Shown here piece by piece: positions 33,579-41,713 of a DNA stretch of 64,000 nucleotides. Source of the stretch: Prosthecomicrobium pneumaticum. Lineage in GTDB: Bacteria > Pseudomonadota > Alphaproteobacteria > Rhizobiales > Kaistiaceae. Where the stretch lies: assembly GCF_014199915.1 (NCBI RefSeq), contig NZ_JACHOO010000002.1, positions 598,756-662,755 of the forward strand, written 5' to 3'. Each line of letters opens with the position of its first letter. Position 1 is the stretch's first letter. The notes beneath the pieces are model-generated. The model searched no databases, had not been told where the DNA came from, and saw nothing but the letters and a program-made list of their open reading frames with translations. Both the position numbers and the translations under genes were made by a program.

Positions 33579-34871
33579 ATGCCGGGCAATGCCGAACGTA
33601 TCGCCGTGCTGGGCGGAGGGCCGGCCGGAATCGCTGCGGCGCGCTGGCTCGGCGCTCGGGGCTTTTCACCGGTCGTCTTCGAGCGGGGCGGCCGGCTCGG
33701 CGGCCTCTGGACGCAGGGGCCCTGCTCCACCGCGAGCGCCGAGGGCCTGACAGCCAACACCCCGCGGGCGGCCACCCGCTTTGCCGATCTCGATCACGAC
33801 GAGGCGGTCGCCGCCCGCCCGAGCGCCGACGCGATCTCCGCCTATCTCACCCGGTATACGGCCGGATTCGCGCTCGGCACCGAGATCCGGCTGCGGACGA
33901 GCGTCGACTCCGTCGCCCGTCATCCGATCGGCGGCTGGATGGTGCGCTCGACGACCGCCGCGACCACCCGTCGCGAGGAGGCCTTCGCCCGGGTCGTGGT
34001 GGCGACGGGCTTCTATGCGGAGCGCTCTTTCGGCGGCCTGCGCGGCGCCGACCGTTTCACGGGTCCGGGCGGACTCGTCCACAGCTCCGGCTATCGCGGC
34101 GCCGCCGAACATCGCGGCCGGCGCGTCCTCGTCATCGGCGGTGGACCGGCCGGGGGAGCGATCGCGCTCGATCTCGCGGGAGCGGGCGTCAGCGTCGCAC
34201 TCGCGGGTCCGGCGTGGCTCTCTTCCCCGGCGGCTCATCCCGCCCGGTGCGACGCCGCTCTGGCTGCCCTCTGCGCCGAGGGACGCCTTCTGCCGGCGCC
34301 GCCGGTCGCCTCCGTCACGACGCACGGCGTGTATTTCGCCGACGGCACCGCCGAGACCTATGATTCGATCATCGCGGCGACCGGGTACCGGCCCGCCCTC
34401 TCGATTTTCCCGCCCGGTCTCGAAGCAGCGCTCGTCACGGCCGACGGGCGTATCGCCCTCGCCGAATCGACCTTCCATCCGGACCTGCCGGGAATCGCCG
34501 TGCTCGGCCATTTCGACCAGCGCGGGGCCGCGCTGCCGGTGATCGAACTGCAGGCGCGGGCCGTCGCCTATCTGTGGTCGGGCGTCGCCGCCATGCCGGC
34601 GCAGGCGAGACTCGCCGAAAGCCTCGCCGCGGCGCGCAGCGGACCCCGGCCCGATCTCGCCGAGACCGCGGCGCGCTTCGCCCGGCTCGCCGGCGTCAGC
34701 CCGCCGCACACCCATTGCGCCGCGGCGGCCCTGATGGCGGCCGGTCACTTGGTGCCGGAGCTGTTCCGGCTCGCCGGGCCGGATGCCGATCCCCGCGCCG
34801 AACTCGTGGTCGCGCGCGAGGCCGCGGCGCTCTGCCGCCGCTCGCCCGTCGGCTCCGCTCCCGACGACTGA
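33579..34871 (+). CDS. FMO-like FAD/NAD(P)-binding oxidoreductase
   Basis: A 430-aa flavoprotein with two dinucleotide-binding motifs: GGGPAG at 12-17 for FAD and GGGPAG at 187-192 for NAD(P). Between them, F160-T-G with H168 and Y172 resembles the flavin-monooxygenase fingerprint FxGxxxHxxxY with one extra residue, and ATGYRPA near 275 is the usual late motif. It probably oxygenates a soft nucleophile (N or S) or a ketone; the substrate cannot be read. ATG 33579 follows GGGAGGGACG. It is alone on its strand and converges on the small gene at 34873. Confidence 0.85.
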   Translation: MPGNAERIAVLGGGPAGIAAARWLGARGFSPVVFERGGRLGGLWTQGPCSTASAEGLTANTPRAATRFADLDHDEAVAARPSADAISAYLTRYTAGFALGTEIRLRTSVDSVARHPIGGWMVRSTTAATTRREEAFARVVVATGFYAERSFGGLRGADRFTGPGGLVHSSGYRGAAEHRGRRVLVIGGGPAGGAIALDLAGAGVSVALAGPAWLSSPAAHPARCDAALAALCAEGRLLPAPPVASVTTHGVYFADGTAETYDSIIAATGYRPALSIFPPGLEAALVTADGRIALAESTFHPDLPGIAVLGHFDQRGAALPVIELQARAVAYLWSGVAAMPAQARLAESLAAARSGPRPDLAETAARFARLAGVSPPHTHCAAAALMAAGHLVPELFRLAGPDADPRAELVVAREAAALCRRSPVGSAPDD

Positions 34872-34872
34872 C

Positions 34873-35088
34873 CTAATCGGGCTGGTTGCGCAGATCCTGC
34901 GCGCCCGGATTGGTCAGTCTCTGATTGTGATGGCGGCCCTGGTCCTCGCCCTGCAGGGCGTTGCGGCCCTTGATCTCGTTCGCGAGATCGTCCTCGTCGA
35001 GCACCTCCGGGCCGACCGGCCCGGTGTGGGGATGGCCGACGACCTGCCCGTCGCCCATGCCCTTGCCCTTCTTGCTCGCGCGCGCCAT
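34873..35088 (-). CDS. small hydrophilic protein of unknown function, 71 aa
   Basis: The ATG at 35088 is preceded by AAGGAGG at good spacing, which marks this short reading frame as real. The product is charged and Gly/Asn/Gln-rich: a basic start (MARASKKGKGMGDG), a central acidic patch (LDEDDLANEIKG) and a polar tail, with no hydrophobic core, signal peptide or Cys. It is likely disordered. I do not recognise the family. The stop is 1 bp from the flavoprotein stop. Confidence 0.72.
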   Translation of the reverse strand: MARASKKGKGMGDGQVVGHPHTGPVGPEVLDEDDLANEIKGRNALQGEDQGRHHNQRLTNPGAQDLRNQPD

Positions 35089-35188
35089 GGGATCCTCCTT
35101 GGTTGCGGTTGCGCAAGGAGAACGCCGGGGATCCGCCATCGTTGCCAGCCGGCGCCGTGGCGTCCCGAGCCGCAGAACGGAGGGCCGT

Positions 35189-36250
35189 TCAGGTGCTCTC
35201 GCGGACCACCAGCTCGGTGCCGACGTCGATGCGGCGGCCGGCCGGGCCGCCCCCGCCCCGCATCGCGGCGAGCAACATCTGCCCCGCCTCGCTGCCGATC
35301 CGCCGGCTCGGCACGGCAATCGTGGTGAGCGCCGGATTGAGTTCGCGGGCGATGTCGTAATCGCCGAAGCCGGTGATCGCGATCCTGTCGGGAACGGCGA
35401 TGCCGCGCCGGTCGCAGGCGAGCAGCGCGCCGGCGGCGAGGAGGTCGCTCGAAAACACGAGCGCGTCGGCATCCGGATGCGCGGCGAGCGCCCGGTCGAG
35501 CAACGCCTCGCCGCTGCGGATGGCGAGCGGCAGGTCGGTCGGATCGACGATGCGCGCCGGCGCGCCGGGCAGCAGCCGGCCGACCGCCTCGGCGAAGCCG
35601 TCACGCCGCTCGGCGGCGCGATGATCGCCCGGCCGCAGCACGCCGGCGAAGACCGGCCGGCGCCGGCCGCGCTCGATGAGATGCGCGGCGACGGCCGCCA
35701 TGGAGGCGCGGTTCGAGAAGCCGACCAGCCCGTCGATCGGCCGCGCCGGCCATTCCCAGCTCTCGATCACCGGCACGCCGGCGCGCCTCAGCAGCGCCGC
35801 CGCCGCTCGGCTGTGATGGGCGCCGATCAGGAAGATGCCGTCCGGCCGCCGGCCGAGAAAGCTGCGGATCAGCGCCTCCTCGCGGTCCGTGCGGTATTCC
35901 GTATCCCCGAGGAAGATCTGGTAGCCCTCCGCCGAAAGGGTATCGGCGAGGCCCTGGATCGTCTCGGCGAAGATCGAAGCGGAGATGTTGGGGATGATCG
36001 CCGCCACCGTCATCGAGCGGTTGGAGGCGAGATGGCTCGCCGAGAGGTTCTGCACATAGCGCGTCTTTCGCACCGCCTCCTGAACGAGGCGGAGCGTCTC
36101 GGGCGTCACGGTCGCGGCGTCGCGGAGCGCCCGCGACACGGTCTGCGCCGAGACGCCGGCCTCGCGCGCCACGTCGGCCATGGTCGCCGCCCGCCCGGCG
36201 GAGCGGCGCCGCGTCCGTGTCCTGCCCTCGCCCGCCGTTTCGCCCGCCAC
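35189..36250 (-). CDS. LacI-family regulator of the CoA-transferase/Rbs-type operon
   Basis: A 353-aa LacI/GalR repressor. A basic N-terminus leads into the helix-turn-helix (MADVAREAGVSAQTVSRALR), the hinge, and a sugar-binding-like sensor domain (IPNISASIFAETIQGLADTL; AITGFGDYDIA). It is divergent from the seven-gene operon starting at 36414. The inverted repeat TGTTAGCG/CGCTAACA at 36351-36376 lies between them and resembles GntR(LacI-type)/gluconate operators. The inducer is unknown. Confidence 0.9.
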   Translation of the reverse strand: MAGETAGEGRTRTRRRSAGRAATMADVAREAGVSAQTVSRALRDAATVTPETLRLVQEAVRKTRYVQNLSASHLASNRSMTVAAIIPNISASIFAETIQGLADTLSAEGYQIFLGDTEYRTDREEALIRSFLGRRPDGIFLIGAHHSRAAAALLRRAGVPVIESWEWPARPIDGLVGFSNRASMAAVAAHLIERGRRRPVFAGVLRPGDHRAAERRDGFAEAVGRLLPGAPARIVDPTDLPLAIRSGEALLDRALAAHPDADALVFSSDLLAAGALLACDRRGIAVPDRIAITGFGDYDIARELNPALTTIAVPSRRIGSEAGQMLLAAMRGGGGPAGRRIDVGTELVVREST

Positions 36251-36350
36251 CCGCGTTCCTCAGTTCCGCTCCGCCCGGCTTGCCGCGCTGCGCCCGACCG
36301 GTCAAGCCGTGGACGGCGCATGAAATCCACTTGCGCGCTCGCCGAGCCGA

Positions 36351-36376
36351 TGTTAGCGCTCACTTGAACGCTAACA
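36351..36376. promoter_or_regulatory. inverted repeat TGTTAGCG-10-CGCTAACA, LacI operator
   Basis: Perfect 8-bp arms (36351-36358 and 36369-36376). TGTTAGCGCT is most of the palindrome TGTTAGCGCTAACA that LacI-type gluconate regulators bind, so two overlapping half-operators may be present. It lies 37 bp before the CoA-transferase start. Confidence 0.65.
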
Positions 36377-36413
36377 CGGATGGGCACCGCCCGTCGACGC
36401 CGGAGCACTCGTC

Positions 36414-37622
36414 GTGACCAATGGAAAAGGCATCCTCTCGGGCTACCGGGTGCTCGACTGCTCGATCGCCATGGCCGGCCCCTTCGCGGCGCAGCGGCTC
36501 GGCGATCTCGGCGCCGACGTCGTCAAGGTCGAGCCGGTCACCGGCGAATGGCAGCGCCATGTCTCGGCCGGCGGCGCCCGCGGCAACAAGATCAACGTCT
36601 CCTTCCTCTCGCTCAACCGCAACAAACGCTCGCTCGCCGTCGACCTGAAGAACCCGGAGGGCAAGGCCCTGCTGATGGAGCTCGTCAAGACCGCCGACGT
36701 GTTCCTGCAGAACTACCGGCCGGGGGTCGCGAAGCGGCTGGGCGTCGACTACGAGACGCTGTCGGCGATCAATCCGCGCCTCGTCTATGTCTCGATGTCC
36801 GGCTATGGCGAGGACGGCCCCTATGTCGACCGGCCCGGCCAGGATCTCGTCCTGCAGGGCCTTTCGGGCGCCATGCTCTCGGCCGGCCGCGCCGGCGAGC
36901 CGCCGACCGCCGCCGGCCAGTATCTCGTCGACGCGGTCACCGCGTACACGGCCTTCGAGGGGGCGCTCGCCGCGCTCCTCCACCGCGAGCGGACCGGCGA
37001 GGGCCAGCTCGTCCAGGTGAACATGCTCGACGCGATCACGACGCTGCAGATGCAGGAGCTGTCGGTCTTCACCGTCGCCGGCAAGCCGCAGCAGCGCTCC
37101 GCCGAGCCGCATGCGCATGTTTATATCCGCTCGCCCTACGGCGCCTTCGCCACCACGGACGGCTACATCATCGTCGCCTTCCCGAGCCTGAAGACGCTCG
37201 GCACGGTGATCGGCGAGGAATCCTTCCTCACCATGAACGACGAGACGGACACCTGGACGCGGCGCGACGAGATCTTTGCGAAGACGCGCGAGAAGCTGAA
37301 AACGAAGAGCTCGGCCGAATGGCTCGAGGCGCTGCGCGCCGCCGACATCTGGTGCGGCCCGGTCTATGGCTATGCCGATCTCGTCGCCGACCCGCAGATC
37401 GCCCATAACGGCACCTTCGTCGAATACGACCATCCGACCGAGGGCCATGTGAAGGTCCCCGGCTTCCCGATCAAATTCTCGAAGACGCCGTCCGACGTCT
37501 GGCGCGGTGCCCCGCTCGTCGGCGAGCACACCCGCGAGGTGCTGAAGGAGGCCGGGCTCGGCGACGATGCGATCGATGCGCTGATCGCCAAGGGCGCCGT
37601 CGCCGCGACGACGGAGGCGTGA
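36414..37622 (+). CDS. family III (CaiB/BaiF) CoA-transferase
   Basis: A 402-aa enzyme that moves CoA between carboxylic acids. The N-terminal Rossmann segment (VLDCSIAMAGPFAAQRLGDL, then GADVVKVE) and the catalytic D144 in GQDLVLQGLSG agree with formyl-CoA transferase. The GTG start follows GGAG. It is the first gene of a run in which starts overlap or abut stops. The acid is not identifiable; coupling to an Rbs-type importer and a LacI regulator hints at a sugar acid or small hydroxy acid that is handled as a CoA thioester. Confidence 0.92.
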   Translation: MTNGKGILSGYRVLDCSIAMAGPFAAQRLGDLGADVVKVEPVTGEWQRHVSAGGARGNKINVSFLSLNRNKRSLAVDLKNPEGKALLMELVKTADVFLQNYRPGVAKRLGVDYETLSAINPRLVYVSMSGYGEDGPYVDRPGQDLVLQGLSGAMLSAGRAGEPPTAAGQYLVDAVTAYTAFEGALAALLHRERTGEGQLVQVNMLDAITTLQMQELSVFTVAGKPQQRSAEPHAHVYIRSPYGAFATTDGYIIVAFPSLKTLGTVIGEESFLTMNDETDTWTRRDEIFAKTREKLKTKSSAEWLEALRAADIWCGPVYGYADLVADPQIAHNGTFVEYDHPTEGHVKVPGFPIKFSKTPSDVWRGAPLVGEHTREVLKEAGLGDDAIDALIAKGAVAATTEA

Positions 37623-37624
37623 GG

Positions 37625-38770
37625 ATGCGCTATCGCGCCCTCACCTGGGATCATCCGCGCGGCTATAACGCGCTCGCCGCCGCGGCCGCCCGGCTCGACG
37701 AGGCCCGCGACGGCCTCGCCATCGACTGGGAGAAACAGCCGCTCGAGGGCTTCGAGGCGCACCCGATCGACGATCTCGCCGCGCGCTACGACCTCATCGT
37801 GCTCGACCATCCCCATGTCGGCGAGGCGGTGGCGAAGGGCGTGCTGCTGCCGATGGAGGACCTCCTCGGCACCGAAGCCGTCGCGGCGCTCGAAGCCGAA
37901 TCGATCGGGCCGTCGCTGTCGAGCTATCGCTTCGCCGGCCGGCACTGGGCGCTGCCGCTCGATGCGGCGACGCAGGTGATGGCGACCCGTGCCGACCTCC
38001 TCGGCGAGGACTGGCCGCGCGACTGGGACGGCGTGATCGCGCTCTCCGAGACGAAGCCGGTCGCCCTGTCGCTCGCCGGGCCGCACGCGGCCCTGTCGCT
38101 CTGGTCGATCGCCACCGCGCTCGGCGAGCCGCCGGCCGTCGCCGATCCGGACCGCCTCGTCTCGGAAGAAACCGGCACAGCGGCGCTCGACATCATGGCG
38201 CGGCTGTTCGCCCGCATGCCGGAGGCGGCGAAGCCGCTCAACCCGATCGGCCTGCTCGGCCTGATGGCGTCGAGCGACGCCGTGGCGCTCGCCCCGCTCG
38301 TCTATGGCTATGTCAATTACGCGGCGCCGGCGGCCGGCGCGGCGAAGGTCACCTTCCGCGACGCCCCGGTGGCGGTTCCCGGCGGCCGACCGGGCACGAC
38401 GCTCGGCGGCACCGGGATCGCCGTGTCGCGCCATGCGAAGGTCACCCCGGCGCTCCTCGACCATCTGCGCTGGCTCCTGTCGGACGAGGCGCAGACCCGC
38501 TTCATCCCGGCCCATGACGGCCAGCCGAGCCGGCGCTCGGCCTGGGCCGATGACGCCGTCAACGCCCGCTGGGGCGATTTCTACCGCAACACCGCGGCGA
38601 CGCTCGAGGCGGCTTACGTGCGGCCGAGGCACGACGGGTATATCGCCTTCCAGACCGAGGCCTCGGCGGCGATCCGCGCGGCGCTCGCCGCCGGCACGCC
38701 GCACCGCGACACCATCGCCCGTTTGAACGACCGTTATGCCGCCGGCCGCGTGCCGGGCGGCGAGAGGTGA
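37625..38770 (+). CDS. solute-binding-protein-like protein without signal peptide
   Basis: A 381-aa protein that reads like a family 1 ABC binding protein (LTWDHPRGYNALAAAAARLD, RYDLIVLDHPHVGEA, DWPRDWDGVIALSE, TLGGTGIAVSRHAKVTPALL) yet begins directly at the first strand of the fold, with no signal peptide. ATG 37625 has GGAGG seven bases upstream, better than the GTG at 37619. It should therefore be cytoplasmic. It sits between CoA-transferase and enoyl-CoA hydratase genes while the operon has a separate, exported RbsB-type binding protein. It may bind the substrate or product of these enzymes; there is no precedent I can name. Confidence 0.8.
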   Translation: MRYRALTWDHPRGYNALAAAAARLDEARDGLAIDWEKQPLEGFEAHPIDDLAARYDLIVLDHPHVGEAVAKGVLLPMEDLLGTEAVAALEAESIGPSLSSYRFAGRHWALPLDAATQVMATRADLLGEDWPRDWDGVIALSETKPVALSLAGPHAALSLWSIATALGEPPAVADPDRLVSEETGTAALDIMARLFARMPEAAKPLNPIGLLGLMASSDAVALAPLVYGYVNYAAPAAGAAKVTFRDAPVAVPGGRPGTTLGGTGIAVSRHAKVTPALLDHLRWLLSDEAQTRFIPAHDGQPSRRSAWADDAVNARWGDFYRNTAATLEAAYVRPRHDGYIAFQTEASAAIRAALAAGTPHRDTIARLNDRYAAGRVPGGER

Positions 38771-38775
38771 GGACC

Positions 38776-39546
38776 ATGACCGACGACGTCACCTTCTCGA
38801 TCGACGGCGCGATCGCCACGATCACCCTCAACCGGCCGCAGAAGCTCAACGCCGTGACGCCCGAAATGGCGGAGGCGATCACCGCGGCGGTGGCCGAGTG
38901 CAACGACAGCGACACGATCCGCGTCGTCATCGTGACGGGTGCGGGCGAGCGCGCCTTCTGCGCCGGGTCCGACATCAAGGAGCTCGACACCTACGAGACG
39001 CCCTGGCAGTTCCGCAACCGGCCGGACTATTGCGACGCCATCCGCAAGCTGCTCAAGCCGACCCTCTGCGCGGTCAACGGCTATGCCTTCGGCGGCGGGC
39101 TCGAGACGGCGATGAGCTGCGACATCCGGATCGCGAGCGAGAACGCCCAGTTCGCCGCGCCCGAGATCAAGCTCGGCTGGATCGGCGGCGGCGGCATGTC
39201 GGCCTTCCTCGCCCATTCGGTCGGCCCGTCCAACGCCGCGCTGATGATCATGACCGGCGACCCGATCAACGCCGAGAAGGCGCTCGCCTGGGGCCTCGTC
39301 TCCGAGGTGGTGCCGCTCGCGAGCCTGATGGACCGGGCGCGCGCGATCGCCGCGACGATCGCGAGCCGCGCCCCGATCGCCGCCGAGACGGCGAAGGCGA
39401 ACCTGCGCGCCGCCTTCTCGATGCCGCTCGAAAACGCCATCGAATATGAGCGCGACCTGCAGACCATCTGCTTCGCCACCGCCGATGCCGCCGAGGGCCG
39501 CGCCGCCTTCAAGGAAAAGCGGCCGCCCGTCTTCTCGCGGAAGTGA
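38776..39546 (+). CDS. enoyl-CoA hydratase/isomerase family protein
   Basis: A 256-aa crotonase-fold enzyme. The oxyanion-hole segments ERAFCAGSDIKEL and YAFGGGLETAMSCD are present, with both catalytic glutamates (E110 and E130 in AAPEIKLG). It probably hydrates or dehydrates the acyl-CoA made by the CoA-transferase. ATG 38776 follows AGAGG; a GTG three codons earlier is possible. The end abuts the permease gene, joining CoA chemistry to transport. Confidence 0.9.
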   Translation: MTDDVTFSIDGAIATITLNRPQKLNAVTPEMAEAITAAVAECNDSDTIRVVIVTGAGERAFCAGSDIKELDTYETPWQFRNRPDYCDAIRKLLKPTLCAVNGYAFGGGLETAMSCDIRIASENAQFAAPEIKLGWIGGGGMSAFLAHSVGPSNAALMIMTGDPINAEKALAWGLVSEVVPLASLMDRARAIAATIASRAPIAAETAKANLRAAFSMPLENAIEYERDLQTICFATADAAEGRAAFKEKRPPVFSRK

Positions 39547-39557
39547 GGGCGAAGGGG

Positions 39558-40511
39558 ATGGAGGGGAGGTCCGTCGTCCGCTTCCTGCGGACCCGCCGTG
39601 AAGCGACCGTCCTGGCGATGCTCGTCATCGTCTTTCTCGGTCTCACCTTCGCGAGCGAGTTCTTCCTGACCGGGCGCAATCTGTCGAATGTCGCGCGGCA
39701 GATCTCGGTCGTCGGCATCGTCGCGCTCGGCCAGGCGCTCGTCATCATCGCCGGCGGCATCGACCTGTCGGTCGGCTCGGTGATCGGCCTCGCCGCGGTG
39801 ACCGCGGCGATGGTCTCGGCGGCGACCGGCATGCCCTCGCTCGGCATCGTCGGCGCGATCGCGATCGGCATGGCGGTCGGCTTCCTCAACGGCGTGCTCG
39901 TCACCCGCATCCGCATCAACCCGTTCATCACCACGCTCGGCACGCTGTCGATCGCCCGCGGCGCGGCGCTGCTCGCCACCAACGGCAACCCGCAGCGCTT
40001 CGACAACTGGGCGGCCTGGCTCGGCTATGGCCGGATCGGCGAGGTGCCGGTGCAGTTCCTGCTCCTCGTCGCGCTCACCCTCGTCGTCGCTTTCTTCGCG
40101 ACGCGCACCCGCTGGGGCCGCAATGTCTATGCGGTCGGCGACAATGCCCGCGCCGCGCGGCTCGCCGGCATCGATGTCGCACGGACGCGGATCATGGTGT
40201 TCACGCTCTCGGGCAGCCTCGCCGGGCTCGGCGGGCTGCTGCTCGGCGGCATGCTCACCAATTCGAACCCCAATCTCGGCCTCGGTTACGAGCTCGACGT
40301 GATCGCCGCGGTGATCCTCGGCGGCGTCGCGCTGTCGGGCGGCCGCGGCTCGATCGGCGGCGTCGTGATCGGCGCCGCCCTCATGGGACTGCTGCGCAAC
40401 GCCTTCGTGCTGCTCAACGTCTCCGGCTACTGGCAGACCATCACCATCGGCCTCGTCGTCATCCTGGCGGTCGGTGCGGACAGCCTGAACCGGCGACGGG
40501 AGGACGACTGA
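39558..40511 (+). CDS. ABC transporter permease (RbsC type)
   Basis: A 317-aa inner-membrane permease of the ribose/galactoside family. It has about eight to ten hydrophobic segments, the IIAGGIDLSVGSVIGL motif and the GRNVYAVGDNARAARLAGI loop that contacts the ATPase. ATG 39558 with GAGGG eight bases upstream is preferred to the overlapping GTG 39543. It works with RbsB- and RbsA-type products downstream; ribose is not implied. Confidence 0.92.
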   Translation: MEGRSVVRFLRTRREATVLAMLVIVFLGLTFASEFFLTGRNLSNVARQISVVGIVALGQALVIIAGGIDLSVGSVIGLAAVTAAMVSAATGMPSLGIVGAIAIGMAVGFLNGVLVTRIRINPFITTLGTLSIARGAALLATNGNPQRFDNWAAWLGYGRIGEVPVQFLLLVALTLVVAFFATRTRWGRNVYAVGDNARAARLAGIDVARTRIMVFTLSGSLAGLGGLLLGGMLTNSNPNLGLGYELDVIAAVILGGVALSGGRGSIGGVVIGAALMGLLRNAFVLLNVSGYWQTITIGLVVILAVGADSLNRRREDD

Positions 40512-40586
40512 CCGGCGACGCCCGCGGCGCCGGCCCTGCCCCGACTGAACCGTTTGATCGCACTGAACCTCTGGGAGGAGACAAAG

Positions 40587-41591
40587 ATGAAGATCCTGCT
40601 CGACCGCCGCCGCTTCCTGGCGCTCTCGGCCGCCGGCCTTTCGCTCACCGCGCTGCCGCGGCTCGCCGCCGCCGAGGTGCCGCTGCCCGACGCCGCGAAG
40701 GCGCTCGGCGCGACGGTCGCCGCCGAAGGCCCCTCGGAAAAGCCGCTCCGCCTCGCCGTGCTCTCCTTCCAGGGATCGTCCTTCTGGGAAGCGGCCGACA
40801 AGGGCATCGCCGCCGCGACGGACTATCTGAAGCCGCTCAACACCACGGTCGACTACATCCAGCTCGGCACCGGCCTGACCGCCGAGACGATCGTCGCCGG
40901 CATCGATGGCGCGCTGACCAAGCAGTATGACGGCATCGCCACCGTGCCGATCTTCGACGGCACCGTCGCCAAGGTGAACGAGGCGGTCGCCGCCGGCGTG
41001 CCCTTCGTCGCCTTCATCGCCGACTCGGCCGAGCGCTCGAACCGCACCGTCGGCATGGGCCAGCTCGCCTACGACGCCGGCAAGACGGCGGGCGCGTTCA
41101 TTGCCAAGCAGCTCGGCGGCAAGGGCAAGATCGCCGTCATCACCGGCTATCTCGGCGCCGCCCAGCACGACGCGCGGATGAACGGCGCGCTCGACTATCT
41201 GAAGGCCGAGCATCCCGACATCACCATCGTCGGCCCGTTCGAGTGCAAGGACGACGATGCGACCGCCTATTCGCAGGCGACCGACGCGATGACCTCCAAC
41301 CCCGATCTTTCCGTCATCTATGTGACGGCCGGCGGCTCGGAAGCGGCGGCGAAGGCGGTGCGCGACGCCGGACAGACCGGCAAGGTGGGCGTCGTCGGCT
41401 ATGACGACCTGCCCGAGAAGCAGCAGTACAAGGACGGCGGCGAGATCCTCGCCCTGCTCGACCAGGCGCCGGGCCGGCAGACCTTCGAGAGCCTCGTGAT
41501 GCTCCACAACATCCTCGCCTTCGGCAAGGAATACCCGGCCGACATCCCGGTCGCGGCGCCGCTCGCGCTCGGCAAGAACGCCAAGCCGTAA
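40587..41591 (+). CDS. ABC transporter solute-binding protein (RbsB type) with Tat-like signal
   Basis: A 334-aa periplasmic binding protein of the sugar-binding family 4 (Peripla_BP_4) type. The leader LLDRRRFLALSAAGLSLTAL contains R-R-x-F-L and looks like a twin-arginine signal, unusual for this family. Fold motifs LAVLSFQGSSFWEAADKGI and IATVPIFDGTVAKVNEAVAA follow. ATG 40587 has GGGAGGAG upstream. Its ligand should induce or feed the CoA-transferase operon. Confidence 0.9.
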   Translation: MKILLDRRRFLALSAAGLSLTALPRLAAAEVPLPDAAKALGATVAAEGPSEKPLRLAVLSFQGSSFWEAADKGIAAATDYLKPLNTTVDYIQLGTGLTAETIVAGIDGALTKQYDGIATVPIFDGTVAKVNEAVAAGVPFVAFIADSAERSNRTVGMGQLAYDAGKTAGAFIAKQLGGKGKIAVITGYLGAAQHDARMNGALDYLKAEHPDITIVGPFECKDDDATAYSQATDAMTSNPDLSVIYVTAGGSEAAAKAVRDAGQTGKVGVVGYDDLPEKQQYKDGGEILALLDQAPGRQTFESLVMLHNILAFGKEYPADIPVAAPLALGKNAKP

Positions 41592-41603
41592 CGCCGAGCC
41601 AAA

Positions 41604-41672
41604 CGCGCGGCCGCCGCGCGGAACGGCCGCCGCAAAGGCCCGAGCCTCCCTCTCCCGCCCCGCGGGAGAGGG
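41604..41672 (+). repeat. two hairpins between rbsB- and rbsA-type genes
   Basis: CGCGCGG-CCG-CCGCGCG (41604-41620) and the 11-bp perfect stem CCCTCTCCCGC/GCGGGAGAGGG (41648-41672) fill most of the 122-bp gap. The second is the same repeat type as at 4486-4518. Confidence 0.65.
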
Positions 41673-41713
41673 TCGGGGCGAGGGTCTTCGGGCGGCCTCG
41701 ATGGGAGACATCC

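Noticed and set aside
39081-41711. Minus-strand open frame of about 876 codons over the crotonase/Rbs-type genes
   Set aside because: Antisense shadow with no motif; the plus-strand genes are coupled and recognisable.
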